A DNA stretch of 64,000 bases from SG8-40 sp963792855 (lineage in GTDB: Bacteria > Pseudomonadota > Gammaproteobacteria > Burkholderiales > Eutrophovitaceae): NCBI GenBank assembly GCA_963792855.1, contig CAWBXZ010000018.1:450652-514651 (forward strand). The letters run 5' to 3'. The notes under the pieces are model-generated. The model made no database searches and was not told where the DNA came from. It saw nothing but the letters and a program-made list of their open reading frames with translations. The translations under genes were made by a program, and so were the position numbers. Shown piece by piece: positions 17,373 to 25,906 of this stretch; positions within the stretch are counted from its first letter, which is position 1, and each line of letters starts with the position of its first letter.

Positions 17373-18266
17373 TCAGGCGAAAAAGCGTTTCGGCATCGCG
17401 TTTTGCACTTCGTAGATCGAACCGTAGTGCTGGCCGGCGGGGCGCGGCAGCGGCAGGCGCACCGGCACTTCAGCGAGGCGGGGCGTGACGATGGCCCGGC
17501 CGGCCACGGCACGGGACTCGATTGGCCCCAGCGCTTTCTTCATGTCTTCACCGTGTATGCCTTCCAGAGGCCATGCGTCGGAGGCCATGAACTCGTAGAA
17601 ACAATTGCGCCGTATACGCGGCGAGGTGTTGCGCGCCGCGCCGTGAACGATGAATGCGTCGAATACGTAAATCGTTCCTGCAGAGCCGGTCACGGGAACG
17701 GCCTGGTTGAAGTCGACCGCGCCTTGATCGGGAGCGATCGCGCCGACGAACACGCCGTCCCGGTGATGATCCAGCACACGCCGCGGCCGGTGACTGCCAG
17801 GGATGATGAGCGTGGGCCCGTTGTCGGTCCCGACATCGTCTATCATCAGGCCGACAGCCAGAACCGAATCGTTGGTGTGAGGGTAGAACGCCCAGTCCTG
17901 GTGCCACTCGAGTGGCGCCCCGCCGTCGGCGGCTTTCGAATTGAGCTTGACGTACTGGTGGCGAACATCCGGCCCCAGAATGGCGGTGAGCACCGAGAGA
18001 AGTTTCGGATGTCGCATGAATTGCTCGAACACCGGGTCGACCCGGTGGGGTGCCTTGATGCGCCGTATGCGGGGTTGTTCGCTCGTGTGACCGGGCTCAA
18101 GATCAAAGATATCGTCGCTGCTGGTGAGCTTGCGTGAACGTTCGACGAGGGCATCGGTTGCGTCGCGAAAGCGCTGGATTTCACCGCGGTCCAGCAAATC
18201 CGGAACCACGAAGTAGCCCTGTTCACGGTACTGGTCGCGATAAGACTGCAAAATGCGTTGCTCCAT
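17373..18266 (-). CDS. Phytanoyl-CoA dioxygenase (PhyH) family protein
   Basis: 297 residues from the ATG at 18266, preceded by GGGAGAG; the frame runs upstream to 18386 but without a ribosome site. The iron(II)/2-oxoglutarate dioxygenase facial triad is visible: His122 and Asp124 in LEWHQDWAFYP, and His208 in FIVHGAARNTS, with Arg residues downstream (PRIRR) for 2-oxoglutarate. IIPGSHRPRR is a typical family strand. PhyH enzymes hydroxylate small molecules as varied as ectoine, phosphonates and acyl chains. It lies 23 bases after the solute-binding-like gene on the same strand, so the two likely act on related compounds. Confidence 0.88.
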   Translation of the reverse strand: MEQRILQSYRDQYREQGYFVVPDLLDRGEIQRFRDATDALVERSRKLTSSDDIFDLEPGHTSEQPRIRRIKAPHRVDPVFEQFMRHPKLLSVLTAILGPDVRHQYVKLNSKAADGGAPLEWHQDWAFYPHTNDSVLAVGLMIDDVGTDNGPTLIIPGSHRPRRVLDHHRDGVFVGAIAPDQGAVDFNQAVPVTGSAGTIYVFDAFIVHGAARNTSPRIRRNCFYEFMASDAWPLEGIHGEDMKKALGPIESRAVAGRAIVTPRLAEVPVRLPLPRPAGQHYGSIYEVQNAMPKRFFA

Positions 18267-18289
18267 GACGTGCTCTCCCTGTGCTCGTT

Positions 18290-19030
18290 CTAAGCGGCCG
18301 GTGCGACCGAAACGCCGCGTACCGCGTAGTGCTCGATCAACCGTGCCACCAGTCCCGACGACTTGGCCTGCTCGATAAACTCGCACAGGTATTTTGCGCC
18401 GTTCGCGCGCCCGTGCAAGGTGCCGGCGGATTGTCTGACCGAGGTTACCTGGCCATCCAGTATGCGCGAGCCGGGAAGTTTCCCGGCATCCGTGACCAGT
18501 CTCGGCTTCAACCCGGCAAGCGCGTCCAGGCCTTCCTCGACGAACAGATGATACGACGCGTCAATGCTGCTCGCGCGTTGAAGCTGGGCGTGCTTGAGAT
18601 GATTGCCGAGAAAAAGGTCGTACGCGCTTCGTTCCATCACGGCAATGCGCACACCGTGACGGTCGACTTCCTCGATGGTTGTGATGGGTGAGCCTTCTGG
18701 CACGAGGAAAGTCACGGGTATTTCAATATAGGGCGCGCTAAAGGCGATTTCGCTGGCACGCTGCGGCTCATTGCCAAGAAAAGCCACGTCCCAGGCGTCG
18801 GTCTTGCCGGCGTCGGCGAGTTTGCCGGGAGAATCGTACACGACGAAGGTAACCGGAACGCCGAGTCTTTTTGCCAGTTCGCGCCCGAGATCGGGCGCAA
18901 TGCCGTGCGGTTCGGATCCCTCGACATAGCGTGATACGAGCAGAAAATTCGCGGCATTGATCCCGACCCGCAGTGTGCCGGAAGGCGCGAGTTCTGCCCG
19001 CGCGGAATCGGGTGGGGCCTTTGTCATCAT
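18290..19030 (-). CDS. Periplasmic-binding-protein-like protein (SBP_bac_3) without a signal peptide
   Basis: 246 residues opening MMTKAPPDSARAELAPSGTL. From GTLRVGINAANFLL onward it follows the type-3 amino-acid-binding fold: GIAPDLGRELAKRLG, WDVAFLGNEPQRASEIAFSAPYIEIPVTFLV and GVRIAVMERSAYDLFL. The usual secretion signal is absent; the N-terminus is polar and no upstream in-frame start supplies one. It may therefore work in the cytoplasm as a sensor or enzyme accessory, or be exported by another route. Its ATG overlaps the TGA of a 33-codon ORF, and it precedes the PhyH gene. Confidence 0.85.
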   Translation of the reverse strand: MMTKAPPDSARAELAPSGTLRVGINAANFLLVSRYVEGSEPHGIAPDLGRELAKRLGVPVTFVVYDSPGKLADAGKTDAWDVAFLGNEPQRASEIAFSAPYIEIPVTFLVPEGSPITTIEEVDRHGVRIAVMERSAYDLFLGNHLKHAQLQRASSIDASYHLFVEEGLDALAGLKPRLVTDAGKLPGSRILDGQVTSVRQSAGTLHGRANGAKYLCEFIEQAKSSGLVARLIEHYAVRGVSVAPAA

Positions 19031-19128
19031 TGCGGCTCCGGGTTCGTGCCCCGCATGTCACGGCCGGAAAGCGGATCTGCCGTGACGCGCGAATTCGGGT
19101 TCGGGGATCTGCTGTCGTTTGTGCCCAT
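19027..19128 (-). CDS. 33-residue small ORF coupled to the binding-protein gene
   Basis: ATG at 19128 preceded by AAGGAG at ideal spacing, the best ribosome site in the local region. It encodes a hydrophilic Asn/Pro/Arg-rich peptide (MGTNDSRSPNPNSRV...). Its TGA overlaps the next ATG (ATGATGA), so ribosomes would pass directly to the binding-protein gene. It could be a leader that sets translation, a small protein, or the remnant of a lost signal-peptide region. No similarity recognised. Confidence 0.5.
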   Translation of the reverse strand: MGTNDSRSPNPNSRVTADPLSGRDMRGTNPEPQ

Positions 19129-19424
19129 GGCAATCTCCTTGTTGACGACTTCCGTTGTCTCTCGTCGTTCGACGATCGACTGTGGCGACCGGTCGAACCG
19201 GATACGCATAGTATGCCTCGCGAGAGACCTTCGCGTGCGTACGTCGCATACCCTGGTTTTCGCTGCGCGTTTGCGGTGCAAGTGCAGCTGTGCCGGGCGC
19301 AATTCGGCTCGGATGCGCTGTGCCGGTAACGAGAAAGGCCATTGGCGCAGACGTGGCCAGGAATTGCCTCTATCATGACAACAGCAATAGAGCTGGAACA
19401 AGCCCCGTTTTGGGAGGTAAAGGC

Positions 19425-20894
19425 ATGAACTCCGTTACAGTTGCTGCGACTGAGTCGCTTTCCTACTGGCCGCTCGCCGTACTCGGCATCAGCATGGCTT
19501 TCATCATTATCGGCATCGCGGTGCTGCGCATTCATCCGTTTCTGGTGTTGAGCCTGGCCGCAATTCTCGTCGGGCTGATGTCAACCCGGCTTCCGGACGT
19601 GCCGCCGATGAATCCGCTGGTGCAGGCGGTCGAGTTGTCGATGTCCGAGTTCGGAAGGTCCGCGGGCAGCATCGCGTTCGTAATCCTGCTCGCCGCGATC
19701 ATCGGCATGTGCATGCTGGAAAGCGGTGCCGCGGACAAGATCGTGCGACGATCCATCGCAGTGCTTGGCGAAAAGCATGCACCGCTGGCGCTGCTGGGTA
19801 GCGGGTTTTTTCTGTCCATTCCGGTGTTCTTCGATACGGTTTTCTTCCTGCTGATTCCGCTTGCGCGCGCTCTGGCGTTGCGAACCGGGCGCAACTACAT
19901 TCTCTACGTTCTTGCCATCTGCACTGGTGGCGTGATCACTCACGTGCTGGTGGCGCCGACACCCGGCCCGTTGCTGGTCGCCGAGACACTGCGCCCTCTC
20001 GGGCTCGATCTCGGCACTTCCATGGTCGCCGGAATCGCGTGCGGCATCATTCCTGCCATTGCGATGCTTTATCTGGCGCGCTGGCTCGACATCCGGGTGC
20101 CGGTGCCATTGCGCGAGACACCTGGCGCGCCCCTGTCGGAACTGCAAGCCATCGTTGACAAGAAAGACAACGAACTGCCGCCGTTCCTGCTCTCGGTCAT
20201 GCCGGTTCTGCTGCCTGTGCTGATGATCGCCGCCGCGTCTTTCATGGGTCTCGCGCAGAGCAGCCTGCCGGGTGTCGTGTCAGCGTTTGGCGGGGAGAGC
20301 GTGTTCGATTCGATCAAGCTCTATGTCGATTTCATCGGCAACAAGAATGTCGCCATGCTCACTGGTACAGCGATTGCCGTTTATATTCTGGTTCGGCAAA
20401 AGAAACTTGGCTTGCACCAGGTCAGTGATGCAATGGGACCGCCCCTGGAGACCGCCGGCGTGATTATTCTGATTACGGCAGCGGGCGGCGCCTTCGGTGC
20501 GATGATCCGTCATTCCGGTGTCGGCGACGTCATCAAGGATCTTGCGGACGGCTATGGCGTGAATTACGTGTTGCTCGCCTGGGTGGTTGCCGCGGTGATT
20601 CGGGTGGCGCAGGGCTCGGGAACGGTAGCAATGATTACCGCGGCCGGATTGATGGTGGCTATTCTGGGAGATGGACAGTCGCTTGCAGTGCATCCGATCT
20701 ACGTCTTTCTTGCCATTGGCTTTGGCGCGCTGTTCTGTTCCTGGATGAACGACAGCGGATTCTGGGTGGTGGGCAAGTTATCCGGATTCACGGAGAGCGA
20801 GACGCTAAGGACCTGGACGGTGCTAACCATCTTTGTTTCGGTGGTGGGTCTCGTACAGGTGTTGCTGCTGTCGTGGGTGTTGCCCTTCAAGTGA
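19425..20894 (+). CDS. Gluconate:H+ symporter (GntP) family transporter
   Basis: 489 residues from the ATG at 19425, chosen for the preceding GGGAGGT; the open frame extends 135 bases upstream without a site. It has 12-14 hydrophobic spans. GntP-type signatures include HPFLVLSLAAILVGL, FVILLAAIIGMCMLESGAADKIV, FFLSIPVFFDTVFFLLIPLARAL, THVLVAPTPGPLLVAETL, and RVAQGSGTVAMITAAGLM near the C-terminus. Members import gluconate and related C3-C6 hydroxy-acids with protons. Given the sugar-acid and glycerate enzymes elsewhere in the window, an aldonate or glycerate substrate is plausible; this is inference. Confidence 0.9.
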   Translation: MNSVTVAATESLSYWPLAVLGISMAFIIIGIAVLRIHPFLVLSLAAILVGLMSTRLPDVPPMNPLVQAVELSMSEFGRSAGSIAFVILLAAIIGMCMLESGAADKIVRRSIAVLGEKHAPLALLGSGFFLSIPVFFDTVFFLLIPLARALALRTGRNYILYVLAICTGGVITHVLVAPTPGPLLVAETLRPLGLDLGTSMVAGIACGIIPAIAMLYLARWLDIRVPVPLRETPGAPLSELQAIVDKKDNELPPFLLSVMPVLLPVLMIAAASFMGLAQSSLPGVVSAFGGESVFDSIKLYVDFIGNKNVAMLTGTAIAVYILVRQKKLGLHQVSDAMGPPLETAGVIILITAAGGAFGAMIRHSGVGDVIKDLADGYGVNYVLLAWVVAAVIRVAQGSGTVAMITAAGLMVAILGDGQSLAVHPIYVFLAIGFGALFCSWMNDSGFWVVGKLSGFTESETLRTWTVLTIFVSVVGLVQVLLLSWVLPFK

Positions 20895-20928
20895 GCGCGA
20901 CGGTCGTCAAAAGTCCGATCGTCCTGGC

Positions 20929-21832
20929 ATGAGTTCGACAACCGTTTGCCGCTTCGAACTGCCGGAGGGGTTTCGCCAGGGCGACATACTTTCCTTTCAT
21001 CGCCGCGACGCGCAACAGATATCCGAGCGGGTCGACGGCGATACGCTGCGCAAGGGTCTGACCTGGGGCGGCACGCCGGCCTGTCTGACATTGCGTTTTG
21101 GCAACGGATGCGCCGAGGCTTCGCTGTCGGTAGACGGTGCGCGAAGGGGCGACGAGCGCAAGCAATTCGAAACCATGATTCGGCGCATGCTCGGACTGAC
21201 GCAAGACGTCGACGAATTCGAGGACGCTTTTCGTGCCCACCCGGAAACAGGGTCGCTGATCGCGCGAAACAGAGGCTTGCGGGTAACGCTGTCTCCGACG
21301 CCGTTCGAAGCGCTGGCATGGGCGGTTGTCGGCCAGATGATCAGCGTCAGCGCCGCAGTGTCGATCAGGAGAAGACTGATACAGGCGGCTGGCCTGCGTC
21401 ATTCCTCCGGCATCTGGTGTTTTCCTGATGCGGCGGCAATTGCTGCAATGAAGAAAGACGCGCTGCGTGCAGCCGGTTTCTCGCAGGCCAAGGCAAACAG
21501 CCTGATTGCGTTGAGCGAGCTGGTTGCCAATGAAGAGTTGCCGCTGAGCGCCTGGATCGATTCGCCCTGTGGAAAATGAGATTCGCGAGAGGCTGCTCGC
21601 TGTTCGTGGCATTGGCCCCTGGACCGTCAACTACGTACTGCTGCGCGGATTTGGCTTTCTGGATGGTTCGCTGCATGGTGACGTGGCGGTGCGCCGCAAT
21701 CTACAGATGCTGCTGGGCCGGGCAGAGAAAATCGGCGAGAATGAAACGCGGCAGTGGCTGGCGCAGTTCTCGCCATGGCGGGCGTTGGTGGCGGCGCACT
21801 TGTGGGCGATGAACAAGGTGGAAGCTTATTGA
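20929..21832 (+). pseudogene. alkA: DNA-3-methyladenine glycosylase II (AlkA), +1 frameshift
   Basis: Two abutting frames together make one AlkA. 20929-21579 encodes the N-terminal and first helical part (MSSTTVCRFELPEGF, PFEALAWAVVGQMISVSAAVSIRRRL) and stops at a TGA. 21569-21832, one base over, encodes the helix-hairpin-helix (VRGIGPWTVNYVLLRGFG) and the catalytic Asp in LHGDVAVRR. The break is near 21565-21577. Dropping one C of the CCC at 21565-21567 joins the frames as DSPVENEIRERL. The enzyme removes alkylated purines. This is either a real inactivation or a single-base sequence error; the rest of the gene shows no decay. Confidence 0.85.
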
Positions 21833-21871
21833 CAACAGCTGCTGAATTGCGGCGCATGGCGGCAATCGAAC

Positions 21872-22237
21872 GTGAGAGCACTGTTTACGTCCTTTCCAGC
21901 TTCAGATTATGCAACCAGCAAGCACTTCTACGAGCAGGTTGTTGGGCTGCCGGTGCTGCGCGCGTACGAGGGCAGACCGCATCGTTTCACCAACTACGAT
22001 CTCGGCGGCATGATTCTGAAGCTCTATGAGTGGACGCAGCCCTATCACGGCAGCGGCCACTCGGGTCTGTTCATCGAAACGGAAAATTTCGACGATGTCG
22101 TTGCGAGAATCCGCGAAGCCGGAGCCAGGACGACTGGAATCGAGGTGCATGGTTGGGGAGGGCGGTGCTGCTCGATCACCGATCCCTTCGGTAATATTTT
22201 CGATTTGATCGACGCGAGGCAAAAAGGGAATGCCTGA
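21872..22237 (+). CDS. Glyoxalase/VOC superfamily protein
   Basis: 121 residues from a GTG (MRALFTSFPASDYATSKHFYEQ). One beta-alpha-beta-beta-beta module pair gives the vicinal-oxygen-chelate fold: FYEQVVGLPVLRAYEGRPHRFTNYDLGG, GLFIETENFDDVVARIREAG, and CCSITDPFGNIFDLID as the last strand with its metal-ligand-type acid. Members include glyoxalases, dioxygenases and antibiotic-binding proteins, and no subtype can be assigned. The start codon has only a weak ribosome site. Confidence 0.82.
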   Translation: MRALFTSFPASDYATSKHFYEQVVGLPVLRAYEGRPHRFTNYDLGGMILKLYEWTQPYHGSGHSGLFIETENFDDVVARIREAGARTTGIEVHGWGGRCCSITDPFGNIFDLIDARQKGNA

Positions 22238-22358
22238 AACGCATGGCGAATTGCGGTGTCGCGCAGCGCCGAAGCGGATTTGGTGGCGGGTGAAGGCACG
22301 CATCGCGCTCGATTGACCTGTCGCGTCGGGCGGCGATAGCGTGAGAAAGGGAAAGCCG

Positions 22359-22760
22359 ATGAATGTGAGTCAAGCGCCAACACGGCCTGTTTTGCTGTGG
22401 TTGTATTTGTTGAACGCGACGATTCTGATCACCCACGAAATCGATGCCGCATACTGGCAGGAGTGGGAATTGTTCGGTCTACCGGGCGGAATCCAGTTTT
22501 TTCTCGCACTGAACCTGCTGATCGTGTTCCTCGTGTTGTACGGGCAACAGGCGTTGGTGCGTGGCAAGCCGGCCGGCACCGTGATGTCATGGGTGCTGGC
22601 GGCAGGCGGGTTGTTCGCTGCGGGCGTTCACAGTTATTTCATTTTCTCCGGCGACCTCGCGTTCCGGCAGCCCATGTCGGTGTTCCTGCTTGGTGCGGCT
22701 TTTTTCGTTTCGCTGTTGCAGGGAGCCGCGTTGATGGACGCCGGGAGGCGGTCGCGTTAG
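22359..22760 (+). CDS. Four-helix membrane protein (DUF6713-like)
   Basis: 133 residues from ATG 22359 (MNVSQAPTRPVLLWLYLLNA), which has AAGGGA upstream; a GTG at 22341 is the alternative. Four membrane spans lie at about 13-31, 48-66, 77-97 and 106-126. The conserved HEIDAAYWQEWELFGLPGGIQ between spans one and two matches a small uncharacterised inner-membrane family I recall as DUF6713. Function unknown. Confidence 0.75.
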   Translation: MNVSQAPTRPVLLWLYLLNATILITHEIDAAYWQEWELFGLPGGIQFFLALNLLIVFLVLYGQQALVRGKPAGTVMSWVLAAGGLFAAGVHSYFIFSGDLAFRQPMSVFLLGAAFFVSLLQGAALMDAGRRSR

Positions 22761-22869
22761 CGCAGGTGAATGAGTCGGTGCCCGGGCGCAATCTGTCGGG
22801 ACGATGTCCGTAGCCCGGACAGGGCGATGGCGGGCGGTTCATCGGACGCCACTGACCGTGCGCGCCTGG

Positions 22870-23637
22870 CTAGGTCTGCATCGATTGCCGGCGCAGACGG
22901 CGCATTCCCGTTAACCAGCGGTCAATGTCGTCGCCCTTGCGGCGCACGTAGGTTTCGACCTCGGGATGCGGGAGCACGTGAAAGCGTTCCTGTCTCAGCG
23001 CTTCGACCACCACTTTCGCCAGATCATCTGCTTCGATGATGCCATCGGTCTGTCCGTCGCCGAGACTTCGCGGTGCCATGGCGGTATTGACGCCCTGTGG
23101 ACACAGTACCGACACCTTGATCCCGTCATCACCGTGACTGATTGCCAGAAACTCGGCGAGTTTGACGGCTGCGGCTTTCGTTACCGTGTAAGGCCCGGAA
23201 CCGATCGCAGCCAGCAGTCCGGCCGCCGATGCGGTGTTCAACAGATACCCCTCTCCACGGGCGATCATCGAGGGGAGCACGGCGCGGGCGGCGTACAGAT
23301 GCGACATGACGTGCAGTTCCCACAGTCTCTGCCACTCTTCGTTGGCAGCGTCGGTGAGCACGCCATGTCCGATAGCGCCCGCGTTCGAGCAAAACAGATC
23401 AATCGGGCCATGAAGGTCGGTGGTACGGGCGACCAGACGGGCGACTTGCTGCTCGTCGGTCACATCGCACGCCATGCCATCGCAGCCTATATCACGCGCT
23501 GCTGCCTTCACGGCATCTTCGTTCAGGTCGGCCAGTACAACGGCTTTCGCGCCCTCAGCCAGAAATGCTCTCGCCATTGCGCGGCCAATGCCGCCGCTGC
23601 CTCCGGTGATGACGCTCACTTTGTTACCCAATTCCAT
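22870..23637 (-). CDS. Short-chain dehydrogenase/reductase
   Basis: 255 residues, classical SDR. The cofactor motif is TGGSGGIGRAMA with an Asp after beta-2 (VLADLNE), suggesting NAD(H) preference. CSNAGAIG is the NNAG equivalent. A Ser tetrad residue lies in LLNTASAAG, with the catalytic YTVTK (Tyr-x-x-x-Lys) following. A C-terminal extension (YVRRKGDDIDRWLTGMRRLRR) is longer than usual. An AGGGAACAGGA site precedes the ATG. The substrate is unknown. Confidence 0.9.
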   Translation of the reverse strand: MELGNKVSVITGGSGGIGRAMARAFLAEGAKAVVLADLNEDAVKAAARDIGCDGMACDVTDEQQVARLVARTTDLHGPIDLFCSNAGAIGHGVLTDAANEEWQRLWELHVMSHLYAARAVLPSMIARGEGYLLNTASAAGLLAAIGSGPYTVTKAAAVKLAEFLAISHGDDGIKVSVLCPQGVNTAMAPRSLGDGQTDGIIEADDLAKVVVEALRQERFHVLPHPEVETYVRRKGDDIDRWLTGMRRLRRQSMQT

Positions 23638-23743
23638 TGTTTATCCTGTTCCCTGGCGGTGCAATGTCTGGTGCGATCGGGAAAATGCCGGCAACACCGT
23701 AGATGATCGTATTGTGAACAGCGGGCTTGCCTGCCGGGTTGAT

Positions 23744-23779
23744 CAAAAAAAGGGCAGAACAGTCAATCTGCTCTGCCCT
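23744..23779 (-). terminator. Intrinsic terminator of the peroxidase gene
   Basis: On the minus strand AGGGCAGA pairs with TCTGCCCT around a 12-base interior, followed by eight T residues, 20 bases past the tpx-like stop codon. Confidence 0.85.
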
Positions 23780-23800
23780 GATGCGATCGCGCAAGGCTGA

Positions 23801-24421
23801 TCAAAGCAGATTGCGCGCGGCTCGCATCGCTGCTTGCATGTCCGGAAGGGCAGTGACCTCCGGAACGACCTGCAGATAGCGCACGATATCGTCTTTGTCG
23901 GTGACGATGACCGCGCGCGCCAGCAGACCCAGCGGTTCAATGATGAGGCCGTTATTGTTGCCAAACTCGCGATCCTTGTAATCCGACAGGAACGTGACGT
24001 TGTTGATTTTCGCTTCTTTGGCGAAGCGGGACTGCGCGAAGGGCAAATCCATGCTGATCGTGATCAGTTCTACAGTTTCGTCAAGCCCGCCGTTTTCTTC
24101 CGACAGTTCATGGGTCTGCCTGTCGCAGGTCGGAGTGTCCAGCGACGGCACGACGCTGATGATGCGGACTTTGCCGCCGTTATCGGCAATATTGACCGGC
24201 TGAAGACTGGTGTTGGAGAGAATCGCTTCGGGCAGTGGTTGACCCACTTCCACCATTCCCCATCCGGCCAACGGCATTTCATTGCCTTTCACCGTCACGG
24301 CGCTGCCGGCACTGACCGTGCCCTTGTCGACCGGCAGATCCGCTTGTACCTGATTCGTTCCGCTGCTTGCGCATCCCGAAAGCAATGCGAGCACGCCAAT
24401 TGTTGCTATCGCGCTTTTCAT
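23801..24421 (-). CDS. Lipoprotein thiol peroxidase (Tpx-like, resolving Cys missing)
   Basis: 206 residues from the ATG at 24421, preceded by AGGAGG. A lipoprotein signal (MKSAIATIGVLALLSGCASS, lipobox LSGC) places it on a membrane facing the periplasm. The rest is an atypical 2-Cys peroxiredoxin of the Tpx type: peroxidatic Cys in PSLDTPTCDRQ, and DLPFAQSRFAKEAKINNVTFLSD. In E. coli Tpx the resolving Cys95 follows this same SRF; here it is Ala. No other Cys remains apart from the lipid-bearing one, so it should work as a 1-Cys enzyme needing an external thiol. A terminator follows. Confidence 0.9.
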   Translation of the reverse strand: MKSAIATIGVLALLSGCASSGTNQVQADLPVDKGTVSAGSAVTVKGNEMPLAGWGMVEVGQPLPEAILSNTSLQPVNIADNGGKVRIISVVPSLDTPTCDRQTHELSEENGGLDETVELITISMDLPFAQSRFAKEAKINNVTFLSDYKDREFGNNNGLIIEPLGLLARAVIVTDKDDIVRYLQVVPEVTALPDMQAAMRAARNLL

Positions 24422-24746
24422 GCTGCCTCCTGTGCTGTATCGATGAAGATTGTTGCAGTTGCCGCTGTACGCCACGTTGCGGACGGATAGACCTTAGTGC
24501 CGCAAGCGGGGAATTTCCTCAGTAATTTCATTATTTCGGTGAAATGTTGTCCACGACCGCACAAGGGTTTCTTTGGCGGGCGCGGCTGCGCTGGGTGATC
24601 CGGTTCAGGGATGCGAGGCAGCGCTTGCCGTCTTTCGGGACGGTGCATGGCTTGCCGGAACTGGCTGACGGGAATGTCAGCGACCGGGCCGTTGGCGTAG
24701 AGTCTGCTTGTGCCCAACGGTTTTGATCCATGGATACGGGCAGCCG

Positions 24747-25278
24747 ATGCCTCAACAGACAGAAGCGGGAGACATCATCGAATTCCTACGCATTCCATTG
24801 CGCATGGCGATGGCAATTGTTGCCGCTTGTAGTGTGATCATTGCCGCGCCGGGCGCACACGCACAGGACGCGTATCCCAACGTCTGGTTGAATCCCGGTT
24901 TTCTGACCTATCACTTCGACCGCGATGCTGATCTGCGCGAAGACAACTGGGGCTTTGGCGCAGAAGTGGAACTGAAAGCCAATCACGCATTGATCGCGGG
25001 GACGTTCATCAACAGCGAGGATGAGCGCTCAAATTATTTCGGATATGCGTGGCGACCCTTGCACTGGGACGTCGGCGGGACGGATGTGTCTTTGGGGGTG
25101 GTCGCCGCGGGACTGGATGGCTACCCGCGTAACGAGGACGGTGACTGGTTTCCGGTGCTTCTCCCGTCTGCTGGCAGTGCAGGGCGAGCGACTCGGCGTC
25201 AATCTCACGGTCATTCCGACCATCGAGGATCGCGTCTACGGCGCGGTCGCTCTGCAATTCAAGCTCAGGATCTGGTAG
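24747..25278 (+). pseudogene. Small outer-membrane beta-barrel-like protein, +1 frameshift
   Basis: The first part (24747 to about 25160) reads a signal peptide (AMAIVAACSVIIAAPGAHA) and strands WLNPGFLTYHFDRDADL, ALIAGTFINSEDERSNYFGY and VSLGVVAAGLDGYP. It then loses sense in Arg-rich sequence. The next frame picks up LLAVQGERLGVNLTVIPTIEDRVYGAVALQFKLRIW and stops at 25278. A +1 shift near 25158-25168 (the CCC at 25163) restores one protein of about 176 residues ending in the aromatic terminal strand expected of outer-membrane barrels. I recall similar uncharacterised barrel proteins in beta- and gammaproteobacteria. Function unknown. Confidence 0.75.
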
Positions 25279-25432
25279 ATCGAATCGGGTGTTGCCGATC
25301 ACCATGGTCGTACGAGCGGCCGGTGCACGCTGGTTCGTCGATGACCGGGTGTTTGCGGGTGCTTTGCGGTAGGCTGTCACAAGTGCCGTCGAAGATGTCT
25401 TCGTCTTGCAGTTTTGAACCGGATCGCGAGAC

Positions 25433-25906
25433 TTGAGGGTGGACAAGGTGACCGTTGGGTGGCGCGAATGGATTGCGCTGCCGGAACTCGGAATAGATCG
25501 TATCAACGCCAAAGTCGATACGGGTGCGCGCACGTCTGCCCTTCACGCATTCAGAATCCAGAATTTTACGAAAGACGGGCGCAGATTCTTGCGTTTCTAC
25601 CTGCATCCGGTGCAACGCCAGTCCACACCCGAGATTCTGTGTGAAGCGCCGTTGGTAGACGAGCGGCTGGTCACCAGTTCAAGCGGGCAACGGGAGCGGC
25701 GGTACGTCATCGAGACCTTGTTGCGGCTTGGCCAACTGGAGTGGCCGATCGAGGTGACGCTGACCAACCGCGATGAAATGGGATTCCGGATGTTGCTCGG
25801 CAGGCAGGCATTGCGCCGCAGGTTGCTCGTGGACCCCGGAAGTTCCTATAAACTCGGCCGATTTAAACGTGTAAAGCGACTTGGATCGGAAAAGGAAGAT
25901 CGATGA
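25433..25906 (+). CDS. RimK-associated retropepsin-like ("ATP-dependent zinc") protease
   Basis: 157 residues starting at a TTG (25433); a GTG at 25439 is an alternative. KVTVGWREWIALPELGI leads to the aspartic-protease-like motif INAKVDTGARTSALHA (Asp29-Thr30-Gly31), and RMLLGRQALRRRLLVDP forms the second conserved block. The family (DUF785, called RimB in Pseudomonas) occurs beside rimK and is reported there to affect RimK activity. The stop overlaps the rimK ATG (ATGA), so the two are made together. Confidence 0.88.
   Translation: MRVDKVTVGWREWIALPELGIDRINAKVDTGARTSALHAFRIQNFTKDGRRFLRFYLHPVQRQSTPEILCEAPLVDERLVTSSSGQRERRYVIETLLRLGQLEWPIEVTLTNRDEMGFRMLLGRQALRRRLLVDPGSSYKLGRFKRVKRLGSEKEDR

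Noticed and set aside
15927..18137. 736-residue plus-strand ORF
   Set aside because: Antisense to DUF2126, transglutaminase and PhyH genes, which all have intact motifs. No ribosome site or domain.
21565..21579. Programmed +1 frameshift at CCC-T in alkA
   Set aside because: The local sequence could in principle allow slippage, but AlkA is not known to use it, and three other genes in the window show the same homopolymer-associated +1 change.
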